Of a DNA stretch of 37,092 nt, positions 1-11,043 are shown one piece after another (the first letter of the stretch is position 1; the number at the start of each line of letters is the position of its first letter). The translations under genes and the position numbers were made by a program. This DNA is from Clostridia bacterium. Its GTDB lineage: Bacteria; Bacillota; Clostridia; Oscillospirales; CAG-272. The notes under the pieces were generated by a model that saw nothing but the letters and a program-made list of their open reading frames with translations, was not told the origin of the DNA and made no database searches. The stretch is taken from the NCBI GenBank assembly GCA_017483305.1, contig JAFULC010000018.1, forward strand, positions 1 through 37,092, in the 5' to 3' direction.

Positions 1-1818
<1,818 letters not shown>

Positions 1819-1862
1819 AGCTGTTCTCCTAACTGTAATCTGTAATTAAAAATTTCGTTCTG

Positions 1863-1890
1863 CTTCCTCGGCGGGTGACCGCCGAGGAAG
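1863..1890 (-). other. 12-bp GC-rich hairpin between rpoB and rpoC
   Basis: The arms at 1863-1874 and 1879-1890 are perfectly complementary with a 4-nt loop, and lie 13 bp past the rpoB stop. No U-run follows directly, so it does not look like a full intrinsic terminator. It could be an RNase processing site, an mRNA stabiliser or a partial attenuator that sets the beta to beta' ratio. The structure is seen; the role is inferred. Confidence 0.6.
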
Positions 1891-1903
1891 AATAATTAGC
1901 CAA

Positions 1904-4900
1904 TTAGAACAAATCCGAGTCGTCCTCGTAGGAATCGTCAGCGCCGAAGACGTCGTCCTCGTCGATGTAGTCATCCTCGTCGGGCTCTATGGGATTGCCG
2001 TCCTCGTCTTCAAACTGGAAGGACTTGCGAAGCTCGTCTTCGTCGGAATCAACGTATCCGAGATCGGAAAGATCGGTCATGGGCTTTCCGGAGTAACGGG
2101 GAGAATCGTCCTCGTTGCAAAGGGTGGAAAGCTTGACCTCCTCGCCCTTGTCGTTGAATACGCGAACGTCGAGCGCGAGAGCCTGAAGCTCCTTAACAAG
2201 CACCTTGAAGGATTCGGGAACTCCGGGGGTAGGAATGTTCTGTCCCTTGATGATAGCCTCGTAGGCCTTGCGGCGTCCGTTGATATCGTCGGACTTGACC
2301 GTAAGTATCTCCTGAAGCGTGTAAGCAGCACCGTAAGCCTCGAGAGCCCAAACCTCCATCTCTCCGAAACGCTGACCGCCGAACTGAGCTTTACCGCCGA
2401 GAGGCTGCTGAGTAACGAGAGAGTAAGGACCGTTGGAACGGGCGTGAACCTTATCGTCAACGAGGTGATGGAGCTTGAGGTAGTACATGATACCAACAGT
2501 AACGGGGTTATCGAAGGGCTCGCCGGTACGACCGTCGTAAACCTTCATCTTACCGTCGAAGAGCTTGAGCTTTTCCTTGAGTCTGAGGCTTTCGCAGTAA
2601 TCCTTGTCAGCCTTTTCCTCCTCGGTAAGCTTGCGGTAGGACTTGTTGCCGTCCTCGCCGACCAGCTCCTCGTAAAGATCCTTGCCCTCGGGATTTTCGT
2701 TCGGGAAGAGATCGCGGCAGTAGCCCGCCATACGCAAGCACTCTGCGATATCCTGCTCGTTAGCACCGTCGAATACGGGGGTCATGATCTTCCAGCCGAG
2801 CTTCTTAGCCGCGATGCCGAGGTGGACCTCAAGCACCTGACCGATGTTCATTCGGGAAGGAACGCCCAGAGGGTTAAGACAGATATCAAGAGGAGTACCG
2901 TCGGGAAGGAAGGGCATATCCTCGGGAGGAAGGATGCGCGAAACGACACCCTTGTTACCGTGACGACCTGCCATCTTATCTCCAACGGAGATCTTTCTCT
3001 TCTGAGCAATGTAGAGCTTAACTATCTTGTTGACGCCCGCGGGAAGCTCGTCGCCTGCCTCGTGGGAGAATACTCTTACGTCAACAACGACACCGGATTC
3101 GCCGTGAGGAACACGGAGAGATGTATCACGAACCTCTCTTGCCTTCTCACCGAAGATTGCGCGAAGCAGTCTTTCCTCTGCGGTGAGCTCGGTCTCTCCC
3201 TTGGGAGTGATCTTACCGACAAGAATGTCGCCGGCTCTTACCTCGGTTCCCTTCTTGACGATACCCTCTGCGTTAAGATCCTTAAGTGCGTCGTCGCCGA
3301 CGTTGGGGATCTCGCGGGTTATCTCCTCCGGACCGAGCTTGGTGTCACGAGCCTCGTGTGTATATTCTTCAATATGAATAGATGTGTAAACGTCATCTCT
3401 TACGAGCTTTTCGTTAAGAAGGACTGCGTCCTCGTAGTTGTAACCCTCCCAGGTCATGAAGCCGATGAGAGCGTTCTTACCGAGCGAGACCTCGCCGTTG
3501 CAGGTAGCGGGACCGTCTGCGATGACCTCTCCCTCTTCTACTCTCTGGCCGCGCTTAACGATAGGCTTCTGGTTGACGCAGTTGGACTGGTTGCTTCTCT
3601 TGAACTTGATCAGAGAATAAACGTCCTTGTGTCCGTCGTCTCTTACGACGGTGATGCTGTTGGCGTCAACTCTTTCAACAGTACCTGCGTACTTGGCAAC
3701 AACGACTACTCCGGAGTCGACTGCAGCCTTGTACTCCATACCCGTACCAACGATAGGCGAGTCGGTAATGAGAAGCGGAACTGCCTGCTTCTGCATGTTC
3801 GATCCCATGAGTGCACGGGAGTTATCGTCGTTCTCAAGGAAGGGTATGCACGCCGTAGCAACCGAAACGACCATCTTAGGCGAAACGTCCATAAAGTCAA
3901 CTCTGGAAACGTCAACCTCCATGATCTCAGTCTTGTCGCGGGCGGTGATCTTCTTGTTGATGAAGTGTCCCTCATCGTCAAGAGGCTCGTTACCCTGAGC
4001 AACGATGTACTTGTCCTCCTCGTCCGCAGTCATGTAAACGACCTCGTCGGTTACTCTGTGCTCAACGGTTCCGTTTTCGCCGGGGATATGAACTACCTTG
4101 CGGTAGGGAGCCTCGATGAAGCCGTAGTCGCTGATGCGAGCGTAGGTTGTAAGATAGGAAATAAGACCGATGTTAGGACCTTCAGGGGTCTCGATAGGAC
4201 ACATACGGCCGTAGTGTGTGTAGTGAACGTCACGGACGTCGAAGGAAGCGCGGTCACGCGAAAGACCTCCGGGACCGAGAGCGGAAAGACGGCGCTTGTG
4301 AGTAAGCTCTGCAAGCGGGTTGTTCTGGTCCATGAACTGCGAGAGCTGGCTGGAGCCAAAGAACTCGCGGATCGCAGTGGCAACAGGACGGGTGTTGATC
4401 AGCGCCTGAGGGGTCAGCTTCTCGTTGTCCTGAGTGGTCATTCTTTCCTTAACTATCTTGTCCATTCTCGAGAAACCGATACGCATCTGGTTCTGGAGCT
4501 GCTCGCCCACGGAACGAACACGTCTGTTTCCGAGGTGGTCGATATCGTCAACCACACCAACGTCGTGCGTCAGGTTGAGAAGATAGCTTACGGTCGCGAA
4601 GATATCGTCAACGGTGATGTGCTTGGGACAAAGCTCAGCCACTCTCTCCTTTGCCATCTCCTTGATCGCGTCAACGTCGCCCTCGCAAGCCTCGATGATC
4701 TCACGAAGCACGGGGAGGCTGACCTTCTCGGTGATTCCGCAATCTGCCAGATCAAATCCGAGCACGCACTCTGCGGGAATGGTGTTGTTGGAAACTACCT
4801 TTATTATATCGCCGTTCTCAAGCTCGATCGAAACCTCGTTAACTCCGTTGTTTTCGACAGCCATAGCCATCTCGGGCGAGAGCACGGTTCCCTTCTCGTA

Positions 4901-5839
4901 AAGGACCTCTCCGGTAAGAACGCTTACAACGTCCTCTGCGAGCTTGCGGTTTTCGATTCTCGAGCGGATCGCCATCTTGCTGTTGAACTTGTAGCGACCG
5001 ACTGCCGCGATATCGTATCTTCTTGCGTCGAAGAAAAGATTGTGAAGAAGCTGCTGTGCGGACTCAACCAGGGGAGGCTCGCCGGGACGGAGCTTCTTGT
5101 AGATCTCCTTAAGGGATTCGATGGAGGGATCGGTACCGTTTTCAGCGGCAAGTCTCTCGCTCTCGTCCTTTTCGAGCGTAGCGATAAGACGGGCATCCTC
5201 GCCGAACAGCTTAAAGATATCCTCTCTGTGTGTAAGACCGAGTGCGCGAACGAGAACGGTAAGGGGGAGCTTGCGGTTCTTGTCTATACGAACGTACATA
5301 ACTCCGTTGATATCGCTTTCATATTCGAGCCAAGCGCCTCTGTAAGGAATTACCTGAGCCGCGTAGGTCTTTTTACCTGTCTTGTCTACCTCGGAGGAAT
5401 AGTACATACCGGGGGAGCGGACAAGCTGGGAAACTATAACTCTTTCAGCACCGTTGATAACGAAGGTGCCGTTTTCGGTCATAAGAGGGAAATCACCGAG
5501 ATAGATATCGGAATATTTCACGTCACCTGCCTGCTTGTTGGTAAGACGAACGTTTACCTTCAGGGGCGCAGCATAGTTAACGTCACGCTCCTTGCACTCC
5601 TCAACGGGATACTTGGGCTTGGTATCGATAGAATAAGAAATGAAGTCTATCGAAAGATTACCCGAGTAGTCGGTGATAGGGGAAACGTCACGCAACACTT
5701 CCATGAGTCCTTCCTTAAGGAACCATTCAAAGGATTTCGTCTGGATCTCAACGAGGTTGGGAAGCTCCAGATTGAATCGTGAACGGGAAAAGGACATTCT
5801 CGTGTTTTTTCCGAGTTTTTGCTCTTTTACATTGACCAT
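1904..5839 (-). CDS. rpoB: DNA-directed RNA polymerase subunit beta
   Basis: Second largest catalytic subunit of RNA polymerase, 1311 aa, longer than the roughly 1190 aa of Bacillus. The ATG at 5839 ([10 protein letters not shown]) is chosen over an in-frame upstream ATG at 5914: the upstream part is not conserved-looking, and GGAG lies 11 nt before 5839. The rifampicin pocket, about residues 495-525, reads [16 protein letters not shown] then [14 protein letters not shown], the usual rifampicin-sensitive form. [11 protein letters not shown] and [15 protein letters not shown] (about residue 950) are intact. The C-terminus is a long acidic tail rich in Asp and Glu. rpoC follows 85 bp downstream. 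The usual upstream ribosomal protein genes rplJ and rplL are absent here. Confidence 0.98.
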   Translation of the reverse strand: MVNVKEQKLGKNTRMSFSRSRFNLELPNLVEIQTKSFEWFLKEGLMEVLRDVSPITDYSGNLSIDFISYSIDTKPKYPVEECKERDVNYAAPLKVNVRLTNKQAGDVKYSDIYLGDFPLMTENGTFVINGAERVIVSQLVRSPGMYYSSEVDKTGKKTYAAQVIPYRGAWLEYESDINGVMYVRIDKNRKLPLTVLVRALGLTHREDIFKLFGEDARLIATLEKDESERLAAENGTDPSIESLKEIYKKLRPGEPPLVESAQQLLHNLFFDARRYDIAAVGRYKFNSKMAIRSRIENRKLAEDVVSVLTGEVLYEKGTVLSPEMAMAVENNGVNEVSIELENGDIIKVVSNNTIPAECVLGFDLADCGITEKVSLPVLREIIEACEGDVDAIKEMAKERVAELCPKHITVDDIFATVSYLLNLTHDVGVVDDIDHLGNRRVRSVGEQLQNQMRIGFSRMDKIVKERMTTQDNEKLTPQALINTRPVATAIREFFGSSQLSQFMDQNNPLAELTHKRRLSALGPGGLSRDRASFDVRDVHYTHYGRMCPIETPEGPNIGLISYLTTYARISDYGFIEAPYRKVVHIPGENGTVEHRVTDEVVYMTADEEDKYIVAQGNEPLDDEGHFINKKITARDKTEIMEVDVSRVDFMDVSPKMVVSVATACIPFLENDDNSRALMGSNMQKQAVPLLITDSPIVGTGMEYKAAVDSGVVVVAKYAGTVERVDANSITVVRDDGHKDVYSLIKFKRSNQSNCVNQKPIVKRGQRVEEGEVIADGPATCNGEVSLGKNALIGFMTWEGYNYEDAVLLNEKLVRDDVYTSIHIEEYTHEARDTKLGPEEITREIPNVGDDALKDLNAEGIVKKGTEVRAGDILVGKITPKGETELTAEERLLRAIFGEKAREVRDTSLRVPHGESGVVVDVRVFSHEAGDELPAGVNKIVKLYIAQKRKISVGDKMAGRHGNKGVVSRILPPEDMPFLPDGTPLDICLNPLGVPSRMNIGQVLEVHLGIAAKKLGWKIMTPVFDGANEQDIAECLRMAGYCRDLFPNENPEGKDLYEELVGEDGNKSYRKLTEEEKADKDYCESLRLKEKLKLFDGKMKVYDGRTGEPFDNPVTVGIMYYLKLHHLVDDKVHARSNGPYSLVTQQPLGGKAQFGGQRFGEMEVWALEAYGAAYTLQEILTVKSDDINGRRKAYEAIIKGQNIPTPGVPESFKVLVKELQALALDVRVFNDKGEEVKLSTLCNEDDSPRYSGKPMTDLSDLGYVDSDEDELRKSFQFEDEDGNPIEPDEDDYIDEDDVFGADDSYEDDSDLF

Positions 5840-5924
5840 TAAATCAATCACTCCATTCAAAGAATTATGATCCGAACTTGGACAAACCCATGCAAAAAAG
5901 ACGGATTTTGTCAAATTCTGACTG

Positions 5925-5953
5925 GCTTGTACTCAAAAATGGGCAGTACAAGC
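5925..5953 (-). promoter_or_regulatory. 9-bp hairpin in the rpoB mRNA leader
   Basis: Arms 5925-5933 and 5945-5953 are perfect complements with an 11-nt loop. The hairpin lies about 15 nt downstream of the expected transcription start and about 85 nt before the rpoB ATG. No T-run follows, so termination is unlikely. It may stabilise the message or serve as a control element. Confidence 0.5.
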
Positions 5954-5972
5954 GATTATAATGCAGTTTAAT

Positions 5973-6001
5973 ATTATATCACCTAAAGTCAAGCTTGTCA
6001 A
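5973..6001 (-). promoter_or_regulatory. Consensus promoter for rpoBC
   Basis: On the minus strand TTGACA (6001-5996) and TATAAT (5978-5973) are separated by exactly 17 nt, a perfect housekeeping-sigma promoter. It gives rpoB a leader of roughly 125 nt. Together with the terminator at 6053-6093 it makes rpoBC a separate transcription unit. Confidence 0.85.
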
Positions 6002-6052
6002 GAGGAAAATTGGAAAAAATTAAAATTTTTTAATATTTTTTTGAAAAAGCGC

Positions 6053-6093
6053 AAAAAAAGAGAAGCATCCTCACTTTTTGATGCTTCTCTTTT
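6053..6093 (-). terminator. Intrinsic terminator after the transketolase/membrane-protein unit
   Basis: Eleven-bp stem (6059-6069 with 6080-6090) followed on the minus strand by seven T. It ends minus-strand transcription before the rpoB promoter. It is probably the original transketolase terminator, because an old copy of the transketolase 3' end lies directly upstream of it at 6105-6165. Confidence 0.85.
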
Positions 6094-6104
6094 CATTATT
6101 TTAA

Positions 6105-6165
6105 TTATTTCATCCCAACAACCGCTCTGACCTTATCGGCAATATTCGCCGCAGTCAAGCCGTAC
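6105..6165. repeat. Second copy of the transketolase 3' end (61 bp)
   Basis: This segment matches 6711-6771 with only 2 mismatches in 61 bp at a constant offset of 606 bp. On the minus strand it encodes the last residues of the transketolase C-terminal subunit (LTAANIADKVRAVVGMK) and its TAA stop. Both differences fall at third codon positions and are silent (ATC/ATT, GCT/GCC). It lies outside any gene now, between the small membrane-protein gene and the terminator. See the finding on this pair. Confidence 0.9.
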
Positions 6166-6181
6166 ACTGTAATTTAATCAA

Positions 6182-6670
6182 TCAGGCTTCTGCTTTTGTG
6201 ATTTTTTCTGCAAACGCGCCTACAAATTCATCAATTGCACCCTCGACAATCAAATCTTTTTGGCAAATAAATCTGTGTGCAGGAGCACCACGACCACTGA
6301 ATTTGAAACTGAACCAATCTCCGTGGTCTACAACTTCTTTAATGTCTGACAAATCGCGATCCAATGTAAAGCGTTGGCAGGTTGCTTCAATATAACCCTC
6401 TTCCAAACAAATGGAAATTTTTGTAGGGGATAAGGAGTCTATATCCTTTTTGGTCGGAGCAACAAATGCCATCAACACAAAAGCCGCAACTCCTAAAAGG
6501 TACATCAAGATAGAGGCAACTATGGAGTTCGTCCATTTGCTGAAAAGCGCAATGAAGGGATAGGCAATCACGGCAAATGCGAAAGTGCCGCCGAGCAACG
6601 TTGTTTTGACTTCCCTCTTGCGAATGAATTTTTTGCATTCGGAAGAAATCTCGCCTTCAAATCTTATCAT
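6182..6670 (-). CDS. Small membrane protein, YcxB-like
   Basis: A 162-aa protein of unknown function. It has a short charged N-terminal stretch, two hydrophobic segments (about residues 24-45 and 50-72), and a soluble C-terminal part of about 85 residues that looks beta-rich, with a final amphipathic helix. This layout resembles YcxB-like (PH-like) membrane proteins; that is a resemblance, not a firm family call. The start at 6670 is supported by GGAGG 5 nt upstream. Codon use is more A/T-rich than in the transketolase genes next to it. It is inserted at the 3' end of the transketolase gene and is flanked by two copies of that gene's 3' end, which suggests recent gain. Confidence 0.75.
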   Translation of the reverse strand: MIRFEGEISSECKKFIRKREVKTTLLGGTFAFAVIAYPFIALFSKWTNSIVASILMYLLGVAAFVLMAFVAPTKKDIDSLSPTKISICLEEGYIEATCQRFTLDRDLSDIKEVVDHGDWFSFKFSGRGAPAHRFICQKDLIVEGAIDEFVGAFAEKITKAEA

Positions 6671-6710
6671 TTTTACCTCCTATCAAAACTATTATCAGAA
6701 CTTAAAGCCC

Positions 6711-6771
6711 TTATTTCATCCCAACAACCGCTCTGACCTTATCAGCGATATTCGCCGCAGTCAAGCCGTAC
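6711..6771. repeat. Transketolase 3' end, in-gene copy of the 61-bp repeat
   Basis: Partner of 6105-6165 (59 of 61 identical). This copy is the live 3' end of the intact transketolase gene. The identity stops sharply at both ends. Confidence 0.9.
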
Positions 6772-7643
6772 TCCTCAAGCAACGGAGGCACCTTCCCGGA
6801 TTTTCCGAATCTGTCCTCAACGCCAACGCGAAGCATAGGAACGGGGCAACCCTCGCATACTGTCTCCGCAACCGCAGAGCCAAGACCGCCAATAATGCTG
6901 TGCTCCTCGGCAGTAACGATCGCGCCGGTCTCCTTCGCAGCCTTCAGAATGATCTCCTTATCAAGAGGCTTGATGGTGTGAATATTAATAACTCTCGCAT
7001 CAATTCCCTCTGCCGCAAGTGTCTCTGCCGCCTCAAGCGCAAGATGTACCATAAAGCCGGTAGCAATAATGGTAACGTCCTTGCCGTCGCGGAGCTGCAT
7101 GCCCTTGCCAACCTCAAACTTGTGTCCCTCGGTGACGACAGGACAAGCAAATCTGCCAAATCTCAGATAGAAAGGACCGTAGGTCTGCATAGCCGCCTCA
7201 ACCGCCGCTTTTGCTTCAACTGCATCCGCAGGATTGATGACCGTCATTCCGGGAATAGTTCTCATAAGAGCAATATCCTCAAGACACTGATGAGTCGCAC
7301 CGTCCTCGCCAACAGTAATACCCGCGTGAGTCGCGCCGATCTTTACGTTAAGATGAGGATAACCGATGCTGTTTCTCACCTGCTCAAACGCTCTGCCTGC
7401 CGCAAACATCGCAAAGGAGGAGGCAAAAGCCATCTTGCCTGCCGCCGCGAGGCCTGCCGCAACAGAGATCATATTTCCCTCCGCGATTCCGCAATCGAAG
7501 AATCTGTCGGGATATGCCTTTTTAAACATCACGGTTTTCGTTGCCTCTGCAAGATCGGCATCGAGCACCACGTAATCATATTTGTCTGCAAGCTCAACGA
7601 GCGCCTTGCCGTAAGCTTCTCTTGTTGCAATCTTATCTGCCAT
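6711..7643 (-). CDS. Transketolase, C-terminal subunit
   Basis: A 310-aa half-size transketolase carrying the pyrimidine-binding and C-terminal domains. With the upstream N-terminal half it forms the thiamine-diphosphate enzyme that moves two-carbon units in the non-oxidative pentose phosphate pathway (cytoplasm). DCGIAEGNMI contains the glutamate that activates the cofactor, and TVGEDGATHQ is the conserved substrate and cofactor loop. The ATG at 7643 lies 4 bp after the upstream stop, and its GGAGG site is inside the last codons of that gene, so translation is probably coupled. The last 61 bp exist in a second copy at 6105-6165. Confidence 0.93.
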   Translation of the reverse strand: MADKIATREAYGKALVELADKYDYVVLDADLAEATKTVMFKKAYPDRFFDCGIAEGNMISVAAGLAAAGKMAFASSFAMFAAGRAFEQVRNSIGYPHLNVKIGATHAGITVGEDGATHQCLEDIALMRTIPGMTVINPADAVEAKAAVEAAMQTYGPFYLRFGRFACPVVTEGHKFEVGKGMQLRDGKDVTIIATGFMVHLALEAAETLAAEGIDARVINIHTIKPLDKEIILKAAKETGAIVTAEEHSIIGGLGSAVAETVCEGCPVPMLRVGVEDRFGKSGKVPPLLEEYGLTAANIADKVRAVVGMK

Positions 7644-7647
7644 TACG

Positions 7648-8481
7648 TTAACCTCCGATCTGTGCGTTAAGCTCCTCGACCGCTATCGCGTAGTCGGGAT
7701 CCTTGGGCGCGTTGCCGTGCCAGTTTACCTTGTTTTCCATAAAGGAAACGCCCTTGCCCTTCGTCGTGTTTGCCACGATGGCGGTGGGTCTTCCCTTGCA
7801 AGCCTTCGCGTCGTTGAACGCCTTTTCGATCTCTTCAAAATTGTGTCCGTCGATCGTAATTACGTTGTATCCGAACGCCTCGAGCTTGCTCTCAAAGGGA
7901 GCGGGACCGATAACGTCGGCAACGGGACCGTCGATCTGAAGCTTGTTATAGTCGAGGATCACGCAGAGATTGTCAAGCTTGTAGTGGTTGGCAAACATAG
8001 AAGCCTCCCAAACCTGACCCTCCTCACTCTCACCGTCTCCGATGATAGCGTAAACTCTGTAATCCTTCTTGTTGAGCTTGCCCGCAAGCGCCATACCGCA
8101 AGCCGCGGAGATACCGAGACCGAGCGAGCCGGTCGTCATATCAACACCGGGAATACCCTTCATATCGGGATGACCCTGAAGACGGCTGTCGTGCTGACGG
8201 AGAGTCTTGAGCTCTTCAAAGGGGAAAAATCCCTTAAGAGCCAGCGCACTGTAAAGCGCGGGAGCGGTGTGGCCCTTGGAGAGCACGAGTCTGTCTCTGT
8301 TCTCGTTCTTGGGGTCGTCGACCGACACGTTCATTTCCTCAAAATAGAGGTAGGCGAGAATATCGGCGATCGAGAGCGATCCGCCGGGATGACCTGCGCC
8401 TGCCGCGTGTGTCGCCTCGATAACGCCGAGACGGATCTTGGCAGCTATCTGCGACAATTCCTTAATTCTTACGTTTTCCAT
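7648..8481 (-). CDS. Transketolase, N-terminal subunit
   Basis: A 277-aa half-size transketolase with the diphosphate-binding domain. Motifs: H-A-A-G-A-G-H-P-G-G near residue 25, and GDGESEEGQVWEA followed by an asparagine, the GDG...N thiamine-diphosphate/magnesium site. The ATG at 8481 (MENVRIKELS) is chosen because GGAG lies 6 nt upstream and the conserved protein starts there; the frame is open further up to 8547 but that part overlaps leader RNA hairpins. It is translated before the C-terminal subunit in a two-gene operon. Split transketolases of this kind are common in Clostridia. Confidence 0.93.
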   Translation of the reverse strand: MENVRIKELSQIAAKIRLGVIEATHAAGAGHPGGSLSIADILAYLYFEEMNVSVDDPKNENRDRLVLSKGHTAPALYSALALKGFFPFEELKTLRQHDSRLQGHPDMKGIPGVDMTTGSLGLGISAACGMALAGKLNKKDYRVYAIIGDGESEEGQVWEASMFANHYKLDNLCVILDYNKLQIDGPVADVIGPAPFESKLEAFGYNVITIDGHNFEEIEKAFNDAKACKGRPTAIVANTTKGKGVSFMENKVNWHGNAPKDPDYAIAVEELNAQIGG

Positions 8482-8496
8482 ATTAATCTCCATTCC

Positions 8497-8600
8497 GCCG
8501 CTTGTAGCGGCACAAATAGTAATCGATGAATTTTGCCGACGAGGCAAAATTTGTGCGTGAAAAAGATTAGTTCACTACCAGATGGAAGCAGCTTTCACGC
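8497..8600 (-). promoter_or_regulatory. Structured 5' leader of the transketolase operon
   Basis: The message between the promoter and the ATG (about 145 nt) holds several inverted repeats: GCGTGAAA/TTTCACGC (8555-8562 with 8593-8600), AATTTTGCC/GGCAAAATT around 8530-8552, an outer CACAAAT/ATTTGTG pair, and GCCGC/GCGGC (8497-8511) just before the ribosome site. It lacks the thiamine riboswitch core (no CUGAGA element). No known riboswitch was recognised. The rest of the gap 8482-8822 holds the two promoters listed separately. Confidence 0.5.
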
Positions 8601-8633
8601 TAATGTCCTTTCGGAGTTTATTTTTCCACCTCT

Positions 8634-8662
8634 ATTATACTATAAGGAAAACAAAATGTCAA
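8634..8662 (-). promoter_or_regulatory. Consensus promoter for the transketolase operon
   Basis: TTGACA (8662-8657) and TATAAT (8639-8634) on the minus strand with a 17-nt spacer, a perfect match to the housekeeping consensus. The expected start of transcription is near 8627. Confidence 0.85.
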
Positions 8663-8751
8663 CGAAAAAACCTCCTTTTCTTAAAAAATCAATGATTTTC
8701 AAACCCCGCGCGCAACTATAGACCTCTTTCCCTGTTAATTTCAAAAATCTA

Positions 8752-8780
8752 TTGCAATATTTGTCCTGTTGTGATATACT
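8752..8780 (+). promoter_or_regulatory. Probable promoter for the lipoprotein/AraC operon
   Basis: TTGCAA at 8752-8757 and TATACT at 8775-8780 with a 17-nt spacer, about 40 nt before the lipoprotein ATG. Confidence 0.6.
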
Positions 8781-8822
8781 GATATTAAATAAATCACAAA
8801 AAATATCCATACGGAGTCGAAA

Positions 8823-11030
8823 ATGAAGAAAATAATCAGCAAAGCGGTATCAATAGCCGTTATTTTGATGCTATTGTTGAGCGTGCTTGCCCTCGGCGGA
8901 TGCGCCGCGCAAAAGGAATTTGCCGAAAACACTATCATTTCCACAGTAATAAATGATAAGAAAACAAAAATCACTCTGAAGGCGGCGCTCACCGATGAAT
9001 ACGTGGACGAGCATTCGGACGAAAACGTCTACCTTCTGGCAACAGAGAGTGCCTACACGGGCAAATTAAAGGATGCCAAAGTCATCGCACACGCAAAGGT
9101 CAAGGGTAGCTTGACGTTCAGAGTAGGCTTCGACCGCGACACAATGCTCACGTCCGCATTCGTCCTTGCAAGACTCGTCTCGGGCGAGGGCAAGACCGCC
9201 ACCTACGAGCCTATAACAAGGGCGGCATATATCACCAATCCCGAGATACTGTCGAAAAATTCAGTAAAAGCGAATAACGGCAGCTATAAGGGCTTTTCAA
9301 CCGACAGTGCCCACGAAGCAGCTCTGCTTGGCGCGTCGAGCCTGCTTTTTGAGGCGGACATCAGCGAACTGCTCCTCCCCGAGTATAAGGACGGAGCGAT
9401 AAATTATTTCTACGGCGGCAGATCCTACTATTTTGACGGCGAAGCAGTGTCCGAGCTCGACAAAAAAATATCCGAGGCAAGCCTGCTTTCGATGAGAGTC
9501 TATCTGCGCACCGTATTGAAATATCCCGAAAGAAACGCGAGTGGCGACTACGATAAAGAGCCGATGACCGCGCTTTATTGCTCGGGAGCGATCGGCGGCA
9601 AGCAAGGCTACCTTCCCAACGTCCTCGGCGGTGAATCGGAGTATATCGCCGCATTCTATTCATTCTTAGCAACCCGCTATAACGGAGAGGATAAGCAGCA
9701 CGGACTCGTGCTCGACTACATAATCGGCTACGGAGTAAATAACTACAAAACCAACTGCAACGTCGGTGTTTTGAGCGAGGACGAAGCGATCGCGGGCTAT
9801 TATTCCTGGGCACAGCTCGCGAGCAATATCCTCCGCAGCAACAACAAAAACGCGCAGATATATATTTCGGTAGATAACGGACTCCAATCGGCAACCACGT
9901 CAAGCGACATCGGCATCGCCTCGTTCCTGCCGCGCTTTGCACACATATGCTCGACCTCGTCGGAGTGGGATTTTTCCGTAGCGCTCACCCTCGGCAATGC
10001 CGACGACCTCGCACAGCTTATTTCGGGAAGCACGGATGCCTATTCCTCGGTCGGACCGAACAACCTCTCAAGCTTTTTTGAAATTCTTTCTCAGGAGGAG
10101 CTCCTCTGCAGCTCCAAGCCCCGAGACGCTATAATCGATTACCTTTCCCTGCCTACGGGCATCAGCGAAAGCAACCGAGCCGCATACTATACCTACGCCT
10201 ACTATAAGGCCGCCGAGGCAGGCTTTGACGCGTTCATTTACGCCGCAAACAGCGATCAGGGCGAGCTTTATAGCTCGGCGCAGGGTCGATCGGGCCTTTA
10301 CTATGCGGCATTGATGTGCGGAAGCAATATAGCGTCACAGCTGAGTGAATACACCGATAAGATCACAGGCGCAAGCACACCCTCCTTCAAGGAGCACGAG
10401 ACCTTTAAGCTTACGCTCGAGCAAAGCGCGAAAACCGAGCTTGGCGAAACGATCCTGAAAAACAAAAAGCCATTCTCCCTTCCCGCCGAAGCCTTCAGAG
10501 CCATGGGCGGCGCCTACGACGCGAACGTCTCGCTTATCACCAATGCCTCAGACGAAAAAAACCAAACAATAACAGTCAGTGCCGACCTCTCTAAGACCCA
10601 CGCGACAATAACCGCCCCCGACGTATCCGCCAAAGCAATTGTTGAGGCGGGCTATCTCGGTATTACCATGTCATCCTCCCAAAAAGCGCACGTAGCGCTG
10701 ATAATTACTAAGGCACAAGACAATTCCACCGTCTATATAGGCGAAGCGGATCTCTCTGCATCTCCGACGACCTACTATTTCAACATAATGCCGTTTGTGG
10801 GAAGCATAAGCTCCTCCGACGAGCTTGAGATATCACTCTGCATCTATCCTGACGGACAGGCAGAGGACGTAAAAGTGAATATCAGCGAAATGAATCTTTA
10901 CGGCACCTCGGGCAGAGGCGGCAGCTCGGTCGTGGTCATTGTGGCTGTATGTATAGCAGGCGCGGCATTACTTGCTCTTTTGATACTGCTCTCGACCCAG
11001 AGAAAGCGCAAGCTCAAGCACAGAGATTAA
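8823..11030 (+). CDS. Large lipoprotein, DUF5722-like, with C-terminal membrane anchor
   Basis: A 735-aa exported protein. The signal peptide ends in a lipobox, L-G-G-C with Cys27, so the N-terminus is probably lipid-anchored. After about 35 residues comes a beta-rich domain with the phrase YITNPEILSKN, followed by a long domain rich in Tyr and Trp that reads like a TIM-barrel glycosidase. This order resembles the poorly studied DUF5722 proteins, thought to be glycoside-hydrolase-like; the assignment is from memory. A beta-sandwich-like region follows, then a transmembrane helix (about residues 700-724) and a basic tail. Having both a lipobox and a C-terminal helix is unusual. GGAG lies 6 nt before the ATG. 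The AraC-type gene starts 13 bp downstream and may control it. Confidence 0.8.
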   Translation: MKKIISKAVSIAVILMLLLSVLALGGCAAQKEFAENTIISTVINDKKTKITLKAALTDEYVDEHSDENVYLLATESAYTGKLKDAKVIAHAKVKGSLTFRVGFDRDTMLTSAFVLARLVSGEGKTATYEPITRAAYITNPEILSKNSVKANNGSYKGFSTDSAHEAALLGASSLLFEADISELLLPEYKDGAINYFYGGRSYYFDGEAVSELDKKISEASLLSMRVYLRTVLKYPERNASGDYDKEPMTALYCSGAIGGKQGYLPNVLGGESEYIAAFYSFLATRYNGEDKQHGLVLDYIIGYGVNNYKTNCNVGVLSEDEAIAGYYSWAQLASNILRSNNKNAQIYISVDNGLQSATTSSDIGIASFLPRFAHICSTSSEWDFSVALTLGNADDLAQLISGSTDAYSSVGPNNLSSFFEILSQEELLCSSKPRDAIIDYLSLPTGISESNRAAYYTYAYYKAAEAGFDAFIYAANSDQGELYSSAQGRSGLYYAALMCGSNIASQLSEYTDKITGASTPSFKEHETFKLTLEQSAKTELGETILKNKKPFSLPAEAFRAMGGAYDANVSLITNASDEKNQTITVSADLSKTHATITAPDVSAKAIVEAGYLGITMSSSQKAHVALIITKAQDNSTVYIGEADLSASPTTYYFNIMPFVGSISSSDELEISLCIYPDGQAEDVKVNISEMNLYGTSGRGGSSVVVIVAVCIAGAALLALLILLSTQRKRKLKHRD

Positions 11031-11043
11031 GGCGGAGGCAAAA

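Noticed and set aside
2444..5782. A 1112-codon open frame on the plus strand opposite rpoB
   Set aside because: It is the mirror of rpoB, whose codon choice avoids codons that would make stops on the other strand. It has no domain and no ribosome site of note. The same holds for the plus-strand frame 217-1800 opposite rpoC.
8482..8640. A thiamine-diphosphate riboswitch before the transketolase operon
   Set aside because: Expected from the cofactor, but the CUGAGA core and the second conserved arm are absent.
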